Assembly: GCA_013396995.1 (NCBI GenBank) | Contig: VWZP01007832.1 | Span: forward strand, 2,556,313 to 2,620,312 | Source: Dicaeum eximium | Lineage: Eukaryota; Chordata; Aves; Passeriformes; Dicaeidae | Direction of reading: 5' to 3' | DNA length: 64,000 nucleotides | Shown: in pieces, positions 10,733 through 23,200 of the stretch | Numbering within the stretch: position 1 is the first letter of the stretch | Layout of the letters: each line of letters begins with the position of its first letter | Notes under the pieces: model-generated | What the model saw: only the letters and a program-made list of their open reading frames with translations | Told to the model about the DNA's origin: nothing | Databases searched by the model: none | Translations under genes and position numbers: made by a program

Positions 10733-10787
10733 ATGTGTGCCTCAGCCAAATACAACACGCGGGGTCCAGCCCTCATCCCAAGGATGA
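10725..10787 (+). promoter_or_regulatory. Upstream ORF overlapping the EXT2 start
   Basis: An ATG eight bases before the EXT2 start opens a 20-codon frame that ends with TGA inside the EXT2 coding region. Its initiation context is weak (T at -3, C at +4). The main ATG has A at -3. Leaky scanning would therefore be expected to favour the main start. A regulatory effect is inferred. Confidence 0.4.
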
Positions 10788-11268
10788 AAACCAAGCATCG
10801 CATCTATTACATCACTCTCTTTTCCATAGTTCTGCTTGGCCTGATTGCCACAGGAATGTTCCAGTTCTGGCCTCACTCCATTGAATCATCCAGTGACTGG
10901 ACCGTTGAAAAACGCAGCGTCCATGATGTGCCTGTGGTCAAGCTTCCTGCTGATAGCCCCATTCCTGAGCGGGGAGACCTCAGCTGCAGGATGCACACCT
11001 GCTTCGATGTCTACAGATGTGGCTTCAATCCCAAGAACAAAATCAAAGTGTACATCTATTCACTGAAGAAGTATGTGGATGAATATGGGACGTTGGTGAG
11101 CAACACCATTTCCAGGGAGTACAATGAGCTGCTGACGGCCATCTCTGACAGTGAGTTCTACACTGACGATGTCAACCGGGCCTGCCTTTTTGTGCCATCC
11201 ATAGATGTCCTCAATCAGAATGCCCTCCGCATCAAGGAGACAGCTCAGGCTTTGGCACAGTTATCCAG
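10733..11268 (+). CDS. EXT2: EXT2 first coding exon (residues 1-178 and part of 179)
   Basis: It begins MCASAKYNTRGPALIPRMK, then the membrane segment with LFSIVLLGLIATGMFQFW, the stem region, and the start of the exostosin domain (RMHTCFDVYRCGFNPKNK). It ends TTATCCAG|GTATGG in phase 2, splitting an Arg codon with the next exon. Confidence 0.97.
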
Positions 11269-14200
11269 GTATGGACTGAAACATCAATGTGTGCATGTAA
11301 AGAACACAAAGTGAAAAAAAAGTAAGTCTAACGCAGAGGGGAGAATGCAGTGAGTTAATGCCAGCACTAGACTTTGACAGAACTTGTCTATATGTAGAGA
11401 ACACCTTTCTAATTGCAGTTTGTTTCTTCTTTTGCTGTAGGTGGGATCGAGGCACAAATCATTTGCTCTTCAATATGCTGCCTGGAGGGCCACCAGATTA
11501 TAACACTGCCCTAGATGTTCCTAGAGATAGGTATGTGTTGTGCTGTGTGATGGACAGATCTGGGTTTAAATGCCACTGAAGAAGCAACAAGCCCAGATGG
11601 GCAATTGATAGTAAAGGATGTGCTCCTTAAACTTTACAAAGATAGACTATGCTTTTCAAAAAGGGAAGTAAGGCCTTGTATAGAAGGGTGTTTACTTTTG
11701 ATATCTGATAGTTTAGCCCCATCCTTAATTTTATAAGGATGTGGCTGACAGTGTGCTTTTAACTCTTGGACTTGCTATAAAGTTGGAGAATCTTGATCTG
11801 GTATGTAACATATTATTAGTGCTTTACAGAATGTCCCATTTGATGCAAATTAGAAATTCAAAGATAATTGTAGCAGCAGCTTTCTAATAGAAGTCAGGTG
11901 CCTCAAGGGCATTTTAAAGCAGCCACTCTGCTTGACAAAACTATGCTGAATTTCAATAGTTTTTGTTATCTTAATAATTAGACTATATTAGTAATTGGAC
12001 AAATGCTCTTAGTTATTCTCTGGCAAGTGTGCTTTAAAAATATTTGCCAGGAACTTAAAAGGCATACATTCTGAGCTCAATTTTCACTTGCATGGTAAGT
12101 TTAGTTTTGCAAGAGGAAAGGAGGTTGTAAGGCAAAAAAAATTGGTTTTAGAGGAAGGCGATACTGTTACTGAAGATGTTTCTAATGTGTCAGCCTGTGT
12201 GTGCTTAGTTCTGTTGAGTTAGCCTTGTAACCAGTGCTTTTCTTGAAGGTCAAAGTAACTTTCTTCTGCCAAATGTTGATAAAATCTTGCCTGAGATAGG
12301 GGATCTTTGCTAAAATGGATGTCTGTGAAGTGTATCTTGATTTCTTTGCAGCAAAGACAATTTAAAACATCTTCCAGTACCAGAACAGATTTTTTTCTCT
12401 GCACATGTTTAAAGAGTAAATTTGCAAATTATAATTACATAACTGTGAAGTAAGGCTTTAGTTTTTTCCTTCTGTTTGAAACATGTTGTATGTGTGGGTT
12501 AGCCTGGAGAGGGCAGTCAAGCATCAGCCTCATGTAAACAAGTCTGTTAATCTGTTAGTAAATACTTGCATTTTTTATCTTAGATTTATACTTAAGGAGA
12601 ATTTTCATTTGACAGTGGAATGGACTGCATGTTTATGGATACATGTGTCTGTCAAAGAAATGAGTTTATTAACTGAATGTAGTGGATATGCTGAAGAACT
12701 TTTTATTTTTACTTTTTAATCTCATATCTCCATTTACATTTGGCCTTGCATGCCTTAGCTTAGCAGGCAGGAAGCCTATTATTTTGGTAGGTGTTTCTCC
12801 TAAGTATTTGTCATGATAACATGGAAAACTGAGTAATTTAAGTAAAAAACTAAAGTCTTTTTTGGCATTCAGCTGCTGTAGTTTGCCAATCTGACTCAGT
12901 CCACAGCTGTATGATCACGAGCTGTAACACATAAGAGAGGCAATAACAATGCTTGGGATGGAAAAAGTGGGAATGCCTTTTTGTAGGCAGTCAGCAGTTG
13001 GATTGTTTGATGTACAGAACCTATTCTACAGGTCACAGGTGCGAAGACAAGGGGCCTGTGAAAAGTTGGGAATGTGGACCTGGTCCTGGAGAAGCCTGAG
13101 TGGTGCAGTATGAGCTTTCAGTATGATTTCGGAGACCTTAGGAGTTCTTAGTTCATGTCTATTGGAACAAGCAAAGTGGGTGTGTTTTCCTAATTTGAGA
13201 ATGTCTAAAGGTGGTAGGAATGGGTAGTTAACCAAGTGTGAAAGACACTTGTTTGTAGCATCACAGGGTGACAAGCTGCTGGCCAAAATAACAGCATGCT
13301 GGCAGAGTTCAGCTGGTTTTGAATGACTTAACTGAACTGTACCATGACAACTCCAGAAAGACTGCATTTGTGGGAGTGTGGGGATCACTTGGGAAATACA
13401 CAGGTAACATTTTCAAGTTTGCTAGGGAGTGTGGCCTGCCTTCTAGTCAACATGTCTGAGACATCATACACAGTTGAACTGTGTGCATCATGAGGTTTAA
13501 TAGACTTGTGTTCCATTAATTTGCTGTAGAATATTGATCCAGGTAAAGTAATACACAGGGGGAATTCAGTTATATAATAATTTTACATCTGGAAAAGTTC
13601 TTGGCTAAGGTACTTCAATAAGCGGTTGTTTGTTTCTTAAATCTTTAAATCCAATTTCCAAAGACAGTGTAAAAGTACTTTATTCCATAATTTCAAAGGT
13701 GAAAATTTGCCTTGTGGGCATGGAGGTTATGTTGCTAGTTATTAACTGCCATAACATATGTAATCTCCTGCCATAAAATTTAAAAGATAAGCTCTATATT
13801 ATCTGTTAATTAGTGCTGTTGGATTAGGTACAATGATGAGGTTGAAAGGATTTCTTTTGCAAAGCTATTCTGGTGCTGTAGAATTGAATTTATGAACTAA
13901 GATACTTTTTATTTATTTCTGTTTCAGTCCGTGAGTTGGGTTCAGTGACTTGTGGAGTTTGGCAGAAACATTTAGAGTGCAGGCCAGCTGGAGCACTTCA
14001 TGGAGAGAAAGAAGGATCAATATTTGACAAGTGGTAAAAAGTTGCTCAGGGACAGTCCTTGCTGATCAGTGCAATTTAAAGATTATATGTTTTGAGTACA
14101 TTAGGAGTTAATATTCCTACTCTCTTAATGCACTGTACAATGAAAATCCAAGTGGAGTTACTTAACTGGTGTTGGTTCCCTGTGGGTTTATTTAGGTAAA

Positions 14201-17200
14201 AGTCTGCATGACACACACCTGCTTTCTCAAGGCTGATGAGGTGCTGTCCTGTTTTCACTGGATCCTATTAAAACAATCTGGTTCTGGTTTCCCAGTTTGG
14301 GGGTGGAGTGTAAAAAAAGAAAAGGGAGATATAAAGTGCAAGAACAGCAACACCCAAACCAGTTATTTTTCTCTCTTGTAACTGATTTAATATGGATAAG
14401 ACATAGAACATGCAGCTTCAACTGTGAGACCTAGTCCAGCAGTGTTGTACATGTCACCAAAAGCAGGGGTATGGGGGACACTGGAAAGGAATTAGAAATT
14501 GTTTGGAACATAAATTCCAAACTCAGCATGTACTTAATTTATCATCTGATTCTCAAGTTGATTTTTGCTCCTATTATGATTTGTGTTCTGAATGAAGAGT
14601 CACATTTATGGCCAAGTGTGAACGTGGTGTTTGAGCACTGAACAGTTGTGCTGCAGGTCAGAGCAGGAAGTGAAGTATCCTGTGGTGCATCTGATGGGGA
14701 TTAGAACAGGCACAACATGCTGGTGTTCATCCACAGTGTCTTGTTCTGATGGGAAAAGTCTTGGGTGATAATTCGGTATAGTGGTAATCTATTGTCTGAC
14801 ATTTGTGGAAAACTGCTTCTCCAAACACCTTACCAAGGATTTCATTCAGTGATATCTGAAAACAAGAATATTAGCTAATGGATTGTTGGTGCCTCTTCCA
14901 GTCTCATGTTAACATTTTGTTCCTGTGTGTGTTCTGATTACTGACGAGACCTGTGCCTGCTCTGAACTGTGGCAGTAAGGCTTTTCACTGGAATCATAGC
15001 TGCAACAATGGGTACAGCTCCTCAAGATCCTTTCTTTAGTGCCTTATCTAGTAATGTATTTGTGTCCTGCTCCTTTCCACAGAGAAAGAGACAAACTGGA
15101 ATTGAGAAACATGGTACCTTAAGCAGAACCAGTATCCCAGAAGCAACTAAAAGTATAGCACACCCTCCTGTTGAGTGGCAAAGAACTGAAAGTTTCATCA
15201 GCTCTTTGAGAAGTTTCACAAAAGAAGCTGAATCTGAGCTTCTTTTGGAAGTAGGATGATGTGTTCCTGATACCACCTGGTCTTTGGACATGAAATGGCA
15301 ATGGAAAAACTGTTGTCCTCTGCTAGCATATTTCAAAGAGGCTTGATTTGTGATAGGAGATAGTAGCAAACTTTTTTTTTCTGGAATTGTATATAGTATA
15401 GTGCTTTCTTCTACACACGTTGTTCTCTTCCGTTTCTTAAAGCACTTGTGTGGCAAACATTGTGCCTTTTCCCATCTAGGGAAAAGGCACAATGCAGGTC
15501 ATCCTGCATTGTGTTGGAAGGTTGAATTGGATTTTAATTTGTCAGTTCTTGATTATTCCCCTGCTCTCTAGCATATAGTGTTGCAAGGAACCTCTTGAAC
15601 TTAGTGTCATGACATAAGATTTCTTGTTCTCATGTTTTCTGTTTATGGAATTTTCGTGTAATATAAAAATGAAATAAATTTCACTAGTATGATAACTTTG
15701 AAAATACAGTTGCAAATAACTTCATTTTGTTTTCCATCCTGAGAAGTGCAAAGTCACTGTAAGATGCTAAAGTACTGTTGCTGTACTGTGATTTGTATCT
15801 GAAATATAGCTTGTCTCAATTTAAAAGTTGTGCTATACCCAATTTTAGTACAGGAATCAAGGAATATTTTAACTAGTATAAATAATTCAGAATGTATTTC
15901 TTCAGATTAAAATTGTCTTAGGATAAGTAAGCTTGCAAATTGCAACAATGACAGCAATATATTAGATTTCTCTATATTAGTGCAAAAATGGTCCATTCCT
16001 CAGTGATCATATACAATTGTAAGCACTCTGTTAGTGGTTAGATCCAATTTAGCAGTAAACCAAGACCACAAAAACTAAAGTCAACCTAAAACCAGCATGA
16101 AAATGTGCCACTGACAAATGCTGAGGGAAAAGCTTACCTCAGAGTATGAGCCTTCTAGTTCTGGTAGTGACAAGCAGTGAATCACTGGAGTTTGAATGTT
16201 GTACATTCTCAGTTTAAACTTCCTTTCTTGTATTTTCCAGAGCTCTGTTGGCTGGTGGAGGCTTCTCCACTTGGACTTACCGGCAAGGCTACGATGTCAG
16301 TATTCCTGTTTACAGCCCATTGTCAGGAGAAGTAGATCTGCCAGAAAGAGGACCAGGGTAAAGTAATTCCCATGAATTGGGCAAAGTATATTCAATACCA
16401 TGTTTCATATTGATGATTATGAAATATAAATATAGCTACTAACTTTATGGTGAGCTTGGGCAATATTGTAAGAGCTGTTTTTAACAGCTCTTGCTGTTAA
16501 AATAGATGATGCTTTCAGTGCTGATGGTTCCAGTGCTAATGGTCTGTCTGCTCATTGTGAAGATCAAGTTTACAAATGTAGAAACTTTAGGTCCTTTTCT
16601 TCTTACAGCATTCTGTATAGAATATGAATTTTCAAAAATTGGAAACTGATTGAAATGGTGCAGCCTCTGTTAGACGCAACAGTTATTGATCTTTGGATTC
16701 AGTTGTCTTTTCTGCTAAGGGCAGTGCTCTTGCTGTTGCTCTTGGCTGCTCCAAGCACGATAATGGAGTCAGTTAGGAAAAACTTGTGCAGCAGTGGTTT
16801 ACTTTGCTCACACCCTTTATGTCCCTGCTTGTGATGCCCTTGGACTGATTATAGGTAGGTTTTCAGTGTTACTACATTGTGCTACATCGTGACACAGAGT
16901 GAAAGCATGCTTTGTGTTTCTGTCTGGAGAGCATGAATGTGATGATGGGCTCCCATGTGTATCGAACCAGATGTTAAGAGAGAAGCAGTCATATTGTTCA
17001 TGTCCACGTAGTCAGATAAACTCTGTGTCTGAGTTTGGGTTGAATAAGGGAAATAGCTCTTGTGTTCAGTAAAGGTGCTGGAGATTTCGTTTCTCAAAAC
17101 TGCTTTTTTTTTTTTTTAAATTGTGTTGGGCAGCCTGGTGTCCGGAGCGCCATCCAGTGGCCAGTCAGCGTTACTAGTGAGATGGGTTCCCAGCCTCGAC

Positions 17201-20200
17201 TGCTTCGTGCGGGAGGGGTGGGACAGGGACACACCGCTCAGAATCCAGGCTTGCCTGGGAGAAACCTTTTCATCACACTACGTTAGTGTGTTATTTCTTG
17301 CGAGATGGGATGTACTTTCTTTTGTAGCAATGTTTGATAGGCTAGATTTTAAATGTCATAGAGTGATGACAGTTTCAAGGCAAAAAATGCTTTTAAACAT
17401 ATACATGAACAAACCTACTTTTTTTTTTTTAGCTGGTTATATGCATTTATTATCACTCATCTGTATAATTTCCTTTTTTTAAGGCCTCTTACAGAGCTGA
17501 ACTGAAAGGGTTTGATTAACTTGCTTTTTTTAAATTGGCTTGCTTAAAATCCACTGCTGCTGGTAGCAAGTTGGTAGCAGCTGGAGGCTTGTGAGAAAGA
17601 ATGTTTTAAAAAAATACTATGCATCTGTTAATTGGAGCAACTAAAGTGACCAGCATGAAAATGAGTGGAAGAGGTGAGAAGAGCAGCAGGAGGGGTCTGA
17701 CTTTATAAAGTGTGCATGTTTGTGTGTTTTCAGAGCTGTAAATTAAAGATAGCATCACGTGGAGTAGAACTGGAATCCTAAGAACAGGCCTTGTGCTTCC
17801 TGTGTTCTTTTGGCAGCATGAGGGCACTCACTCACTATGTGTGTTCCTTTCACTGGGGAGTGGTTGGAGCAGTCTGACTTTAGCTGACCTGTTTTAAAAG
17901 GAAACCCAAGTAGATGAGTATAACAATTATATGGCATGCTATTTTCCAGTATTAGTATAACTTTTTTAAGCAGCAAGCACCTAATTTGAGCTTGTCTTCC
18001 TGTGTGTTTTACCTACAGTGTTAATTAGTGTTTTTAAAGACTTCCGTATTTAAAATGTTCAGCACATTTTAAATATTCATGATTTTGGAACATGGTAGGA
18101 GTTGAGAGTGTATAGGATAGCATACACCATATGGACCTTCAACATTTCATTGGAAATGTTGCCTCTATATTGCCCCAAGGGACAGAACTGAATCACAGTT
18201 AAAAAAGATGAGCTTGTTCTATTGCTGCTGTCACTATATCAAGACTAAATAAGCTAAATACTAAGTAGTTGTCAGTTCAACATCTTTTTTCAATTAAAAT
18301 TAATGAGAACATATATGGGAGGAGAAACTAGAAGCACTCTGTGTCCTATCTACTTTGTTTTAGTACACAAACACCAAACAAAAGTACAAACAATCCTGGC
18401 ATCAGTAGCAGGCTGATTTAAAATGCAGCTAAATAATGTTTATTTAAGTTTATAATAGAAGTTATAATGCAAGTGCCTATTCTAATGTAATAAGTACTCT
18501 TACCAAGTACAAATTTATTCAGAATTGTAAATAATGTTGAGCCACTTGCTATCCCAGACTTAATTATATTTCATCATTACCCTTTCCAGCCTTGTCTGAA
18601 AACATGGTCTTGGCAGCATGTCCACATTTAGTTAATGCTCTGCTTTTCCAGAATGGAAGGAAATGTGTTCTTGAGCATCTTGGAAGTAAACTTGGAGTGC
18701 TGTCAGGTGACCTGGCTGTGATTTTTCAGTCCTCGCAGATATTTCCTTCTGTCATCTCAAATGGCTCTGCACCCAGAATACCGCTTGGAGTTGGAAGCTC
18801 TTCAGGCTGAGAATGGGGAGTCAGTGCTGATCCTGGACAAATGTACAAACCTGTCAGATGGGGTCCCTGCTGTTCGCAAACGCTGCTACAAGAATCAAGT
18901 CTTTGATTATCCTCAAGTGCTTCAGGTAAGGCTGTCTCTCCTGCAGACTTCTCTTCCCAGCAGTGTCTGTCTTAGCTGTGATTCTGTTCCTGTTTAGCAG
19001 TGGTAGGGCACTTCCTTGTATTTAATTAATGTGCTGGATATGTTTAAAACTGCATAATTTGTTAGGTTAGCTTGAGTGTTATATCCTAACTTTATCCTTA
19101 TTTTTAAGAGGGCCAAAAACTATGTACTCAAACTTACATGCAGACTATGCTTATATGAGACTGGTCATGGTGGTTTAGTAACACAAGACAGTGTCATGTA
19201 AACTGAAAAAAATTACACAAAGATACTGTCAAATCCAGCAGCAATGGGGTGCTAAAATGGAGGAATGGGAGGAAAAACTTTGGAGGCAGATAAAGTTGCT
19301 CCCTTCAAAAAATGGAATCTACACCTTCCGAAACAGCTGACAAAAGGGCTTTCAGCAGGCATGAATTTGGAATTAATTTCTCAGATATGACAGTCCAGGC
19401 CTTGCTAGATGAAGCTTGGAACTGAAGATGGCTTTGTCAATTGGACAGAAGGTCAAAATGAACCTTAAAGAGCTTTTACTCTTATATTTGAGCTGAAAGA
19501 AGAGTGTTCCATTTAAGGAGAATTTAGTCAGATTACATTTTTTGTATGCACCTTAGTAGTTAAATTGTACAAAACTATCTGTGTGGATATGACAGACTGA
19601 GCTAGAAGGCTTGTCAGCATGCAGCTATGAAAACATCTAGGTGAAATGTGTTTCATGGCCTTGGCCCAACTTCCAGAGGCCTTTTGATGTGTCAGTGAAG
19701 ATAAAACTAGATAGTGTTCTCAGACCCCTGTGTCTCTTGGCAGTTCAGTAACAGAGGTGCTTTGGCATGCAGTGTGGTGAGGTGAGTTATGCCATAGGCC
19801 ACTGTGCTCTGTCTGCAGCCACCAGCATATAGTCTGTGTTTGAACTTCAGCAAATGATGGTAAAATAACAAGCTGAGGAAAGGCAAAGTTTCCACCCCTC
19901 CTTATGTTTTGTAGGAAATATGTTTAAAATTCTGTGTGCAGGAGGAGGAGAGGAAGGAAGGGGTCACCGTGAGTCCTAAACTTTGAGTAAAAAAACTTGT
20001 TTGCTTTATTTCTTTAAATACAGACTGAATTGCTAAAGGATAGCTAGTCAGGGAATCTATATCTATATCTTGCTATATATGATTTTATAATTCAGAAGAG
20101 AGCTGGCACATGCTGAGATTGTTAAAATACTTTCCCTTGCATTTCCCTTTGGAATGTCTGGCTGATAACAGTGGTGATGTGAGGAGATATATTTATAGTA

Positions 20201-23200
20201 ACCTTTGTCTAGACAGGAAAAATGGTTATCTGGGCAGATGAGCATGTGTGTCCACATCTGGGCTTTTTTTTTTCTTTTTTGTTTCTCCCAGACCTTACTA
20301 GTCTCTTCAACCTGCTGCTGTGTGATCTAGTGAGTCAATAGTTAAAATGTGTGTTCATTCTCTCAGCCCCTTCCATTCCCCACACCCTTTTTTTCCTTCT
20401 CTTCGTGTCTAAGAGTGGGGGAAGGGGGAATTGGATCACAGTTCCTTTCCAGCACTGCCTTTACAGATGTCCTACTAGACAGACTCTTGGACTTCTGGGT
20501 TGTTAATGCTTCCTGATTGCAGTCTTCTCTTGGATGAGATTTGCAAGGCTTGTAGTAATCTATGGGTATGAACACAGGTCTTATGATTGCATCAGGAAAC
20601 AAGTGAGGAGCCAGCAAAACCCCTTGTATTTCCTAGTTCCAACTTGATGTTTTGCTGCCCTGCTGAGCCTTCTGGCTCCTTTTCTTCAGGCCATGGAACA
20701 CAAGCTGGAAAAATGTTTTCTTATCTGTGGGAAATCCTGTATTATCTTTATAATTTTTCTTTCCTAAACTTAGGGATATTACTGACTTGGGATTTTAGCT
20801 GACTTGGGATAGTAGCTGAACTCTACTAGCATTTATTTTGCGATTCAGAATCTGTAGCAAGATTCCTCAGTGGCAGTGAGAACCAAAGTCCCTAAATACA
20901 GGGTGAGTGCAACATAGTCAAGAAGTCTTCTCTGCTGCAGGTTAAACTCGTGGCATTTTGTCTTGCGTGTTGTGGACATGAGTAAATGAATTACACTCTT
21001 TGTTTTTGCGACAACTTTTTTTATCTTTGAAGCTCCCTTCCTCCTGCCCTCATTCCTTCAGAATAAGTAGCACTGTTAGAGTCAATCCTTCCTTGTAGGT
21101 TATACTTTCAAGGTAAGTAATCATCCTTTACTTACCACTGGAAGTGCATTGCCCAAGACTAAACCCTGCTCTGAGGTATTTTGTTAATGTGAAGAGTAAG
21201 TGAATTCTTCAGATTTCTGAAATTATATGTCTTTTTGGACTGTAATACTACCTGTGGGTGGAGTGGTTTGTTTTTTCAACAGTACAACATTGCTGTCACA
21301 TGAATACCCTTTATTTGCCTGTTCTTTTGTAGGAAATGTCCTCTTCTGCAAAGTGCAAATCTTAGCCAGTTACTTTGTGCTTTATATTTGTGCAGTTTGC
21401 TATTTTTCTCTAGGTGTTGAATTCTATATGTATCAGTATTTCTTAGGTGATTTATGCATATGATGTCAAAGTCTAATCCTGATATCCATGATACCTGCTA
21501 ATCCTACAAAATCATAGGTATTGTCAGATCTAATAAGTATGGTCTTAATTCTGCTAATCAGTTAACTAAGGGACACATTGAATGCTGTTGCACTTAGGAA
21601 AGATTACTTGGTCCATCACTGTTTTACTGTGAGCCACTGCTAACTACTTTATACTCGGAGTTCTGTAACTGTAATTTATGTAACTAAAGCCTATGAGGGT
21701 TTTATCTGGCCCCTGATTTCTTAATTTGCCTGTGAAAATGCTGCCAAACATGTCAAATGACTTGAGAGATGAAATCTGTTACTTCCCTGCTAATTCATAG
21801 AGCTGCACTGCCTTATAACAGAAGAAAATTAAGTTGGGTCCATACAGTTTATACTCAAGTTCATCTTAATTGTTGCTCATCTTGTTGTGCCAAACTTCTG
21901 AAATGTTTTATTTTTCTCCTTGAGTTTTCTCAACTGAATTCTATAGTTTGGCCATTAAAATAAAGCACAGAATTGTCCTACCAGCACATTTCTCATTCCT
22001 TCACTTATAATATTTTTCCTACCCTCTGGAAGATAAAATTGTAAAATTATTTTGAATTAGCTAATAATTCAGAATATATTGATTGCACAGAGCAAGTCAG
22101 ATTTCCTTTTGACTTTTTTTTTTTAATGAAGGGAAGGGCAGGGCAGGAAAGCATAATGCATATATACATAGACACCCACACAAAATGCAAATATAACATT
22201 TCCTTTTTTTCCTCACTTGTTTGCTGGATACCATTTGTTGACAGGAGTCTACATTCTGTGTTGTTCTACGTGGAGCCCGCCTGGGACAGGCTGTGCTAAG
22301 TGATGTTCTTCAAGCTGGCTGTGTCCCAGTCATCATTGCTGACTCCTACATTTTACCTTTCTCTGAGGTTCTGGACTGGAAGAGGTATGTACCCTCACTG
22401 TTGTACATTGAACCACTGCCTGAGATACTTCACTGCCTTCAGTGATTTGAATGAAATCTGTGTGATAAGTGGAGTGTACTGTGGGTTACAGGAAATGAAA
22501 TACAGAGTAAGATGCACACTGTCTTTGCCCTTGATCTATTATGTATCAAAATAGGAGAGGAAAATAAATGAGACTGATATGACAGAGCATTTGATTATCC
22601 GGTAGCCAGTCATTTTTTCTTCTAAAACAGATTTGCCATATAATCTTGTGCTTGAATTCAATGAGGACTGATTTCTATTCAGGCTCCTTTAAGGAAAATA
22701 TATACTAAATATTGCATCAGTGAAATGCTAATTCTCTGTATTTCACTGTGATTCCCAAGTTTATCTGAGATGGAAAGATATAATTACTTTGTGACTGCAC
22801 ACTGTGTTAGGAGTTTAGATTATTTTTCTATGCATGCACTATGCCCGGTTACATGATCTTGGGATAGGGATAATATGTACAAAAACTGTTTATGTGTAAC
22901 ACTGTATATGCTATTACTGTTTGATTATTCCAAAAATCTCTGCTGACAGCAGGTCAGTGGTGATTCAGAAATGAGAATTTAAGGTTTCTGCATCTCTGTC
23001 CCTTCCATAGTTATTTGGTTGTCTGGACAGATCAGTCTGCTGCCTTTGGTGGCATTATCTTTGGGCAGACTGCCTGGTGTTGGGAAGGAACTGCTGTGGC
23101 TTATTTTGTTACACTGAAAGAAGACTGCTTCTTTTTGCTTATCTTTTGAATACGTCTTATTAAAATAGGACAAGATTCTGGGTTGGAAAAGCAGTCAACA

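Larger units (their letters stand above)
16358..18729 (+). other. EXT2: EXT2 intron, 2.4 kb
   Basis: Non-coding. It holds overlapping inverted repeats at 16471-16502 and a small CpG-containing patch with a CTCF-like motif near 17146. Otherwise it is AT-rich unique-looking sequence. Confidence 0.7.

Noticed and set aside
15022..15492. Minus-strand open frame of 156 codons
   Set aside because: It has no family resemblance and its upstream end falls in the hairpin cluster; it is likely a chance frame in an intron.
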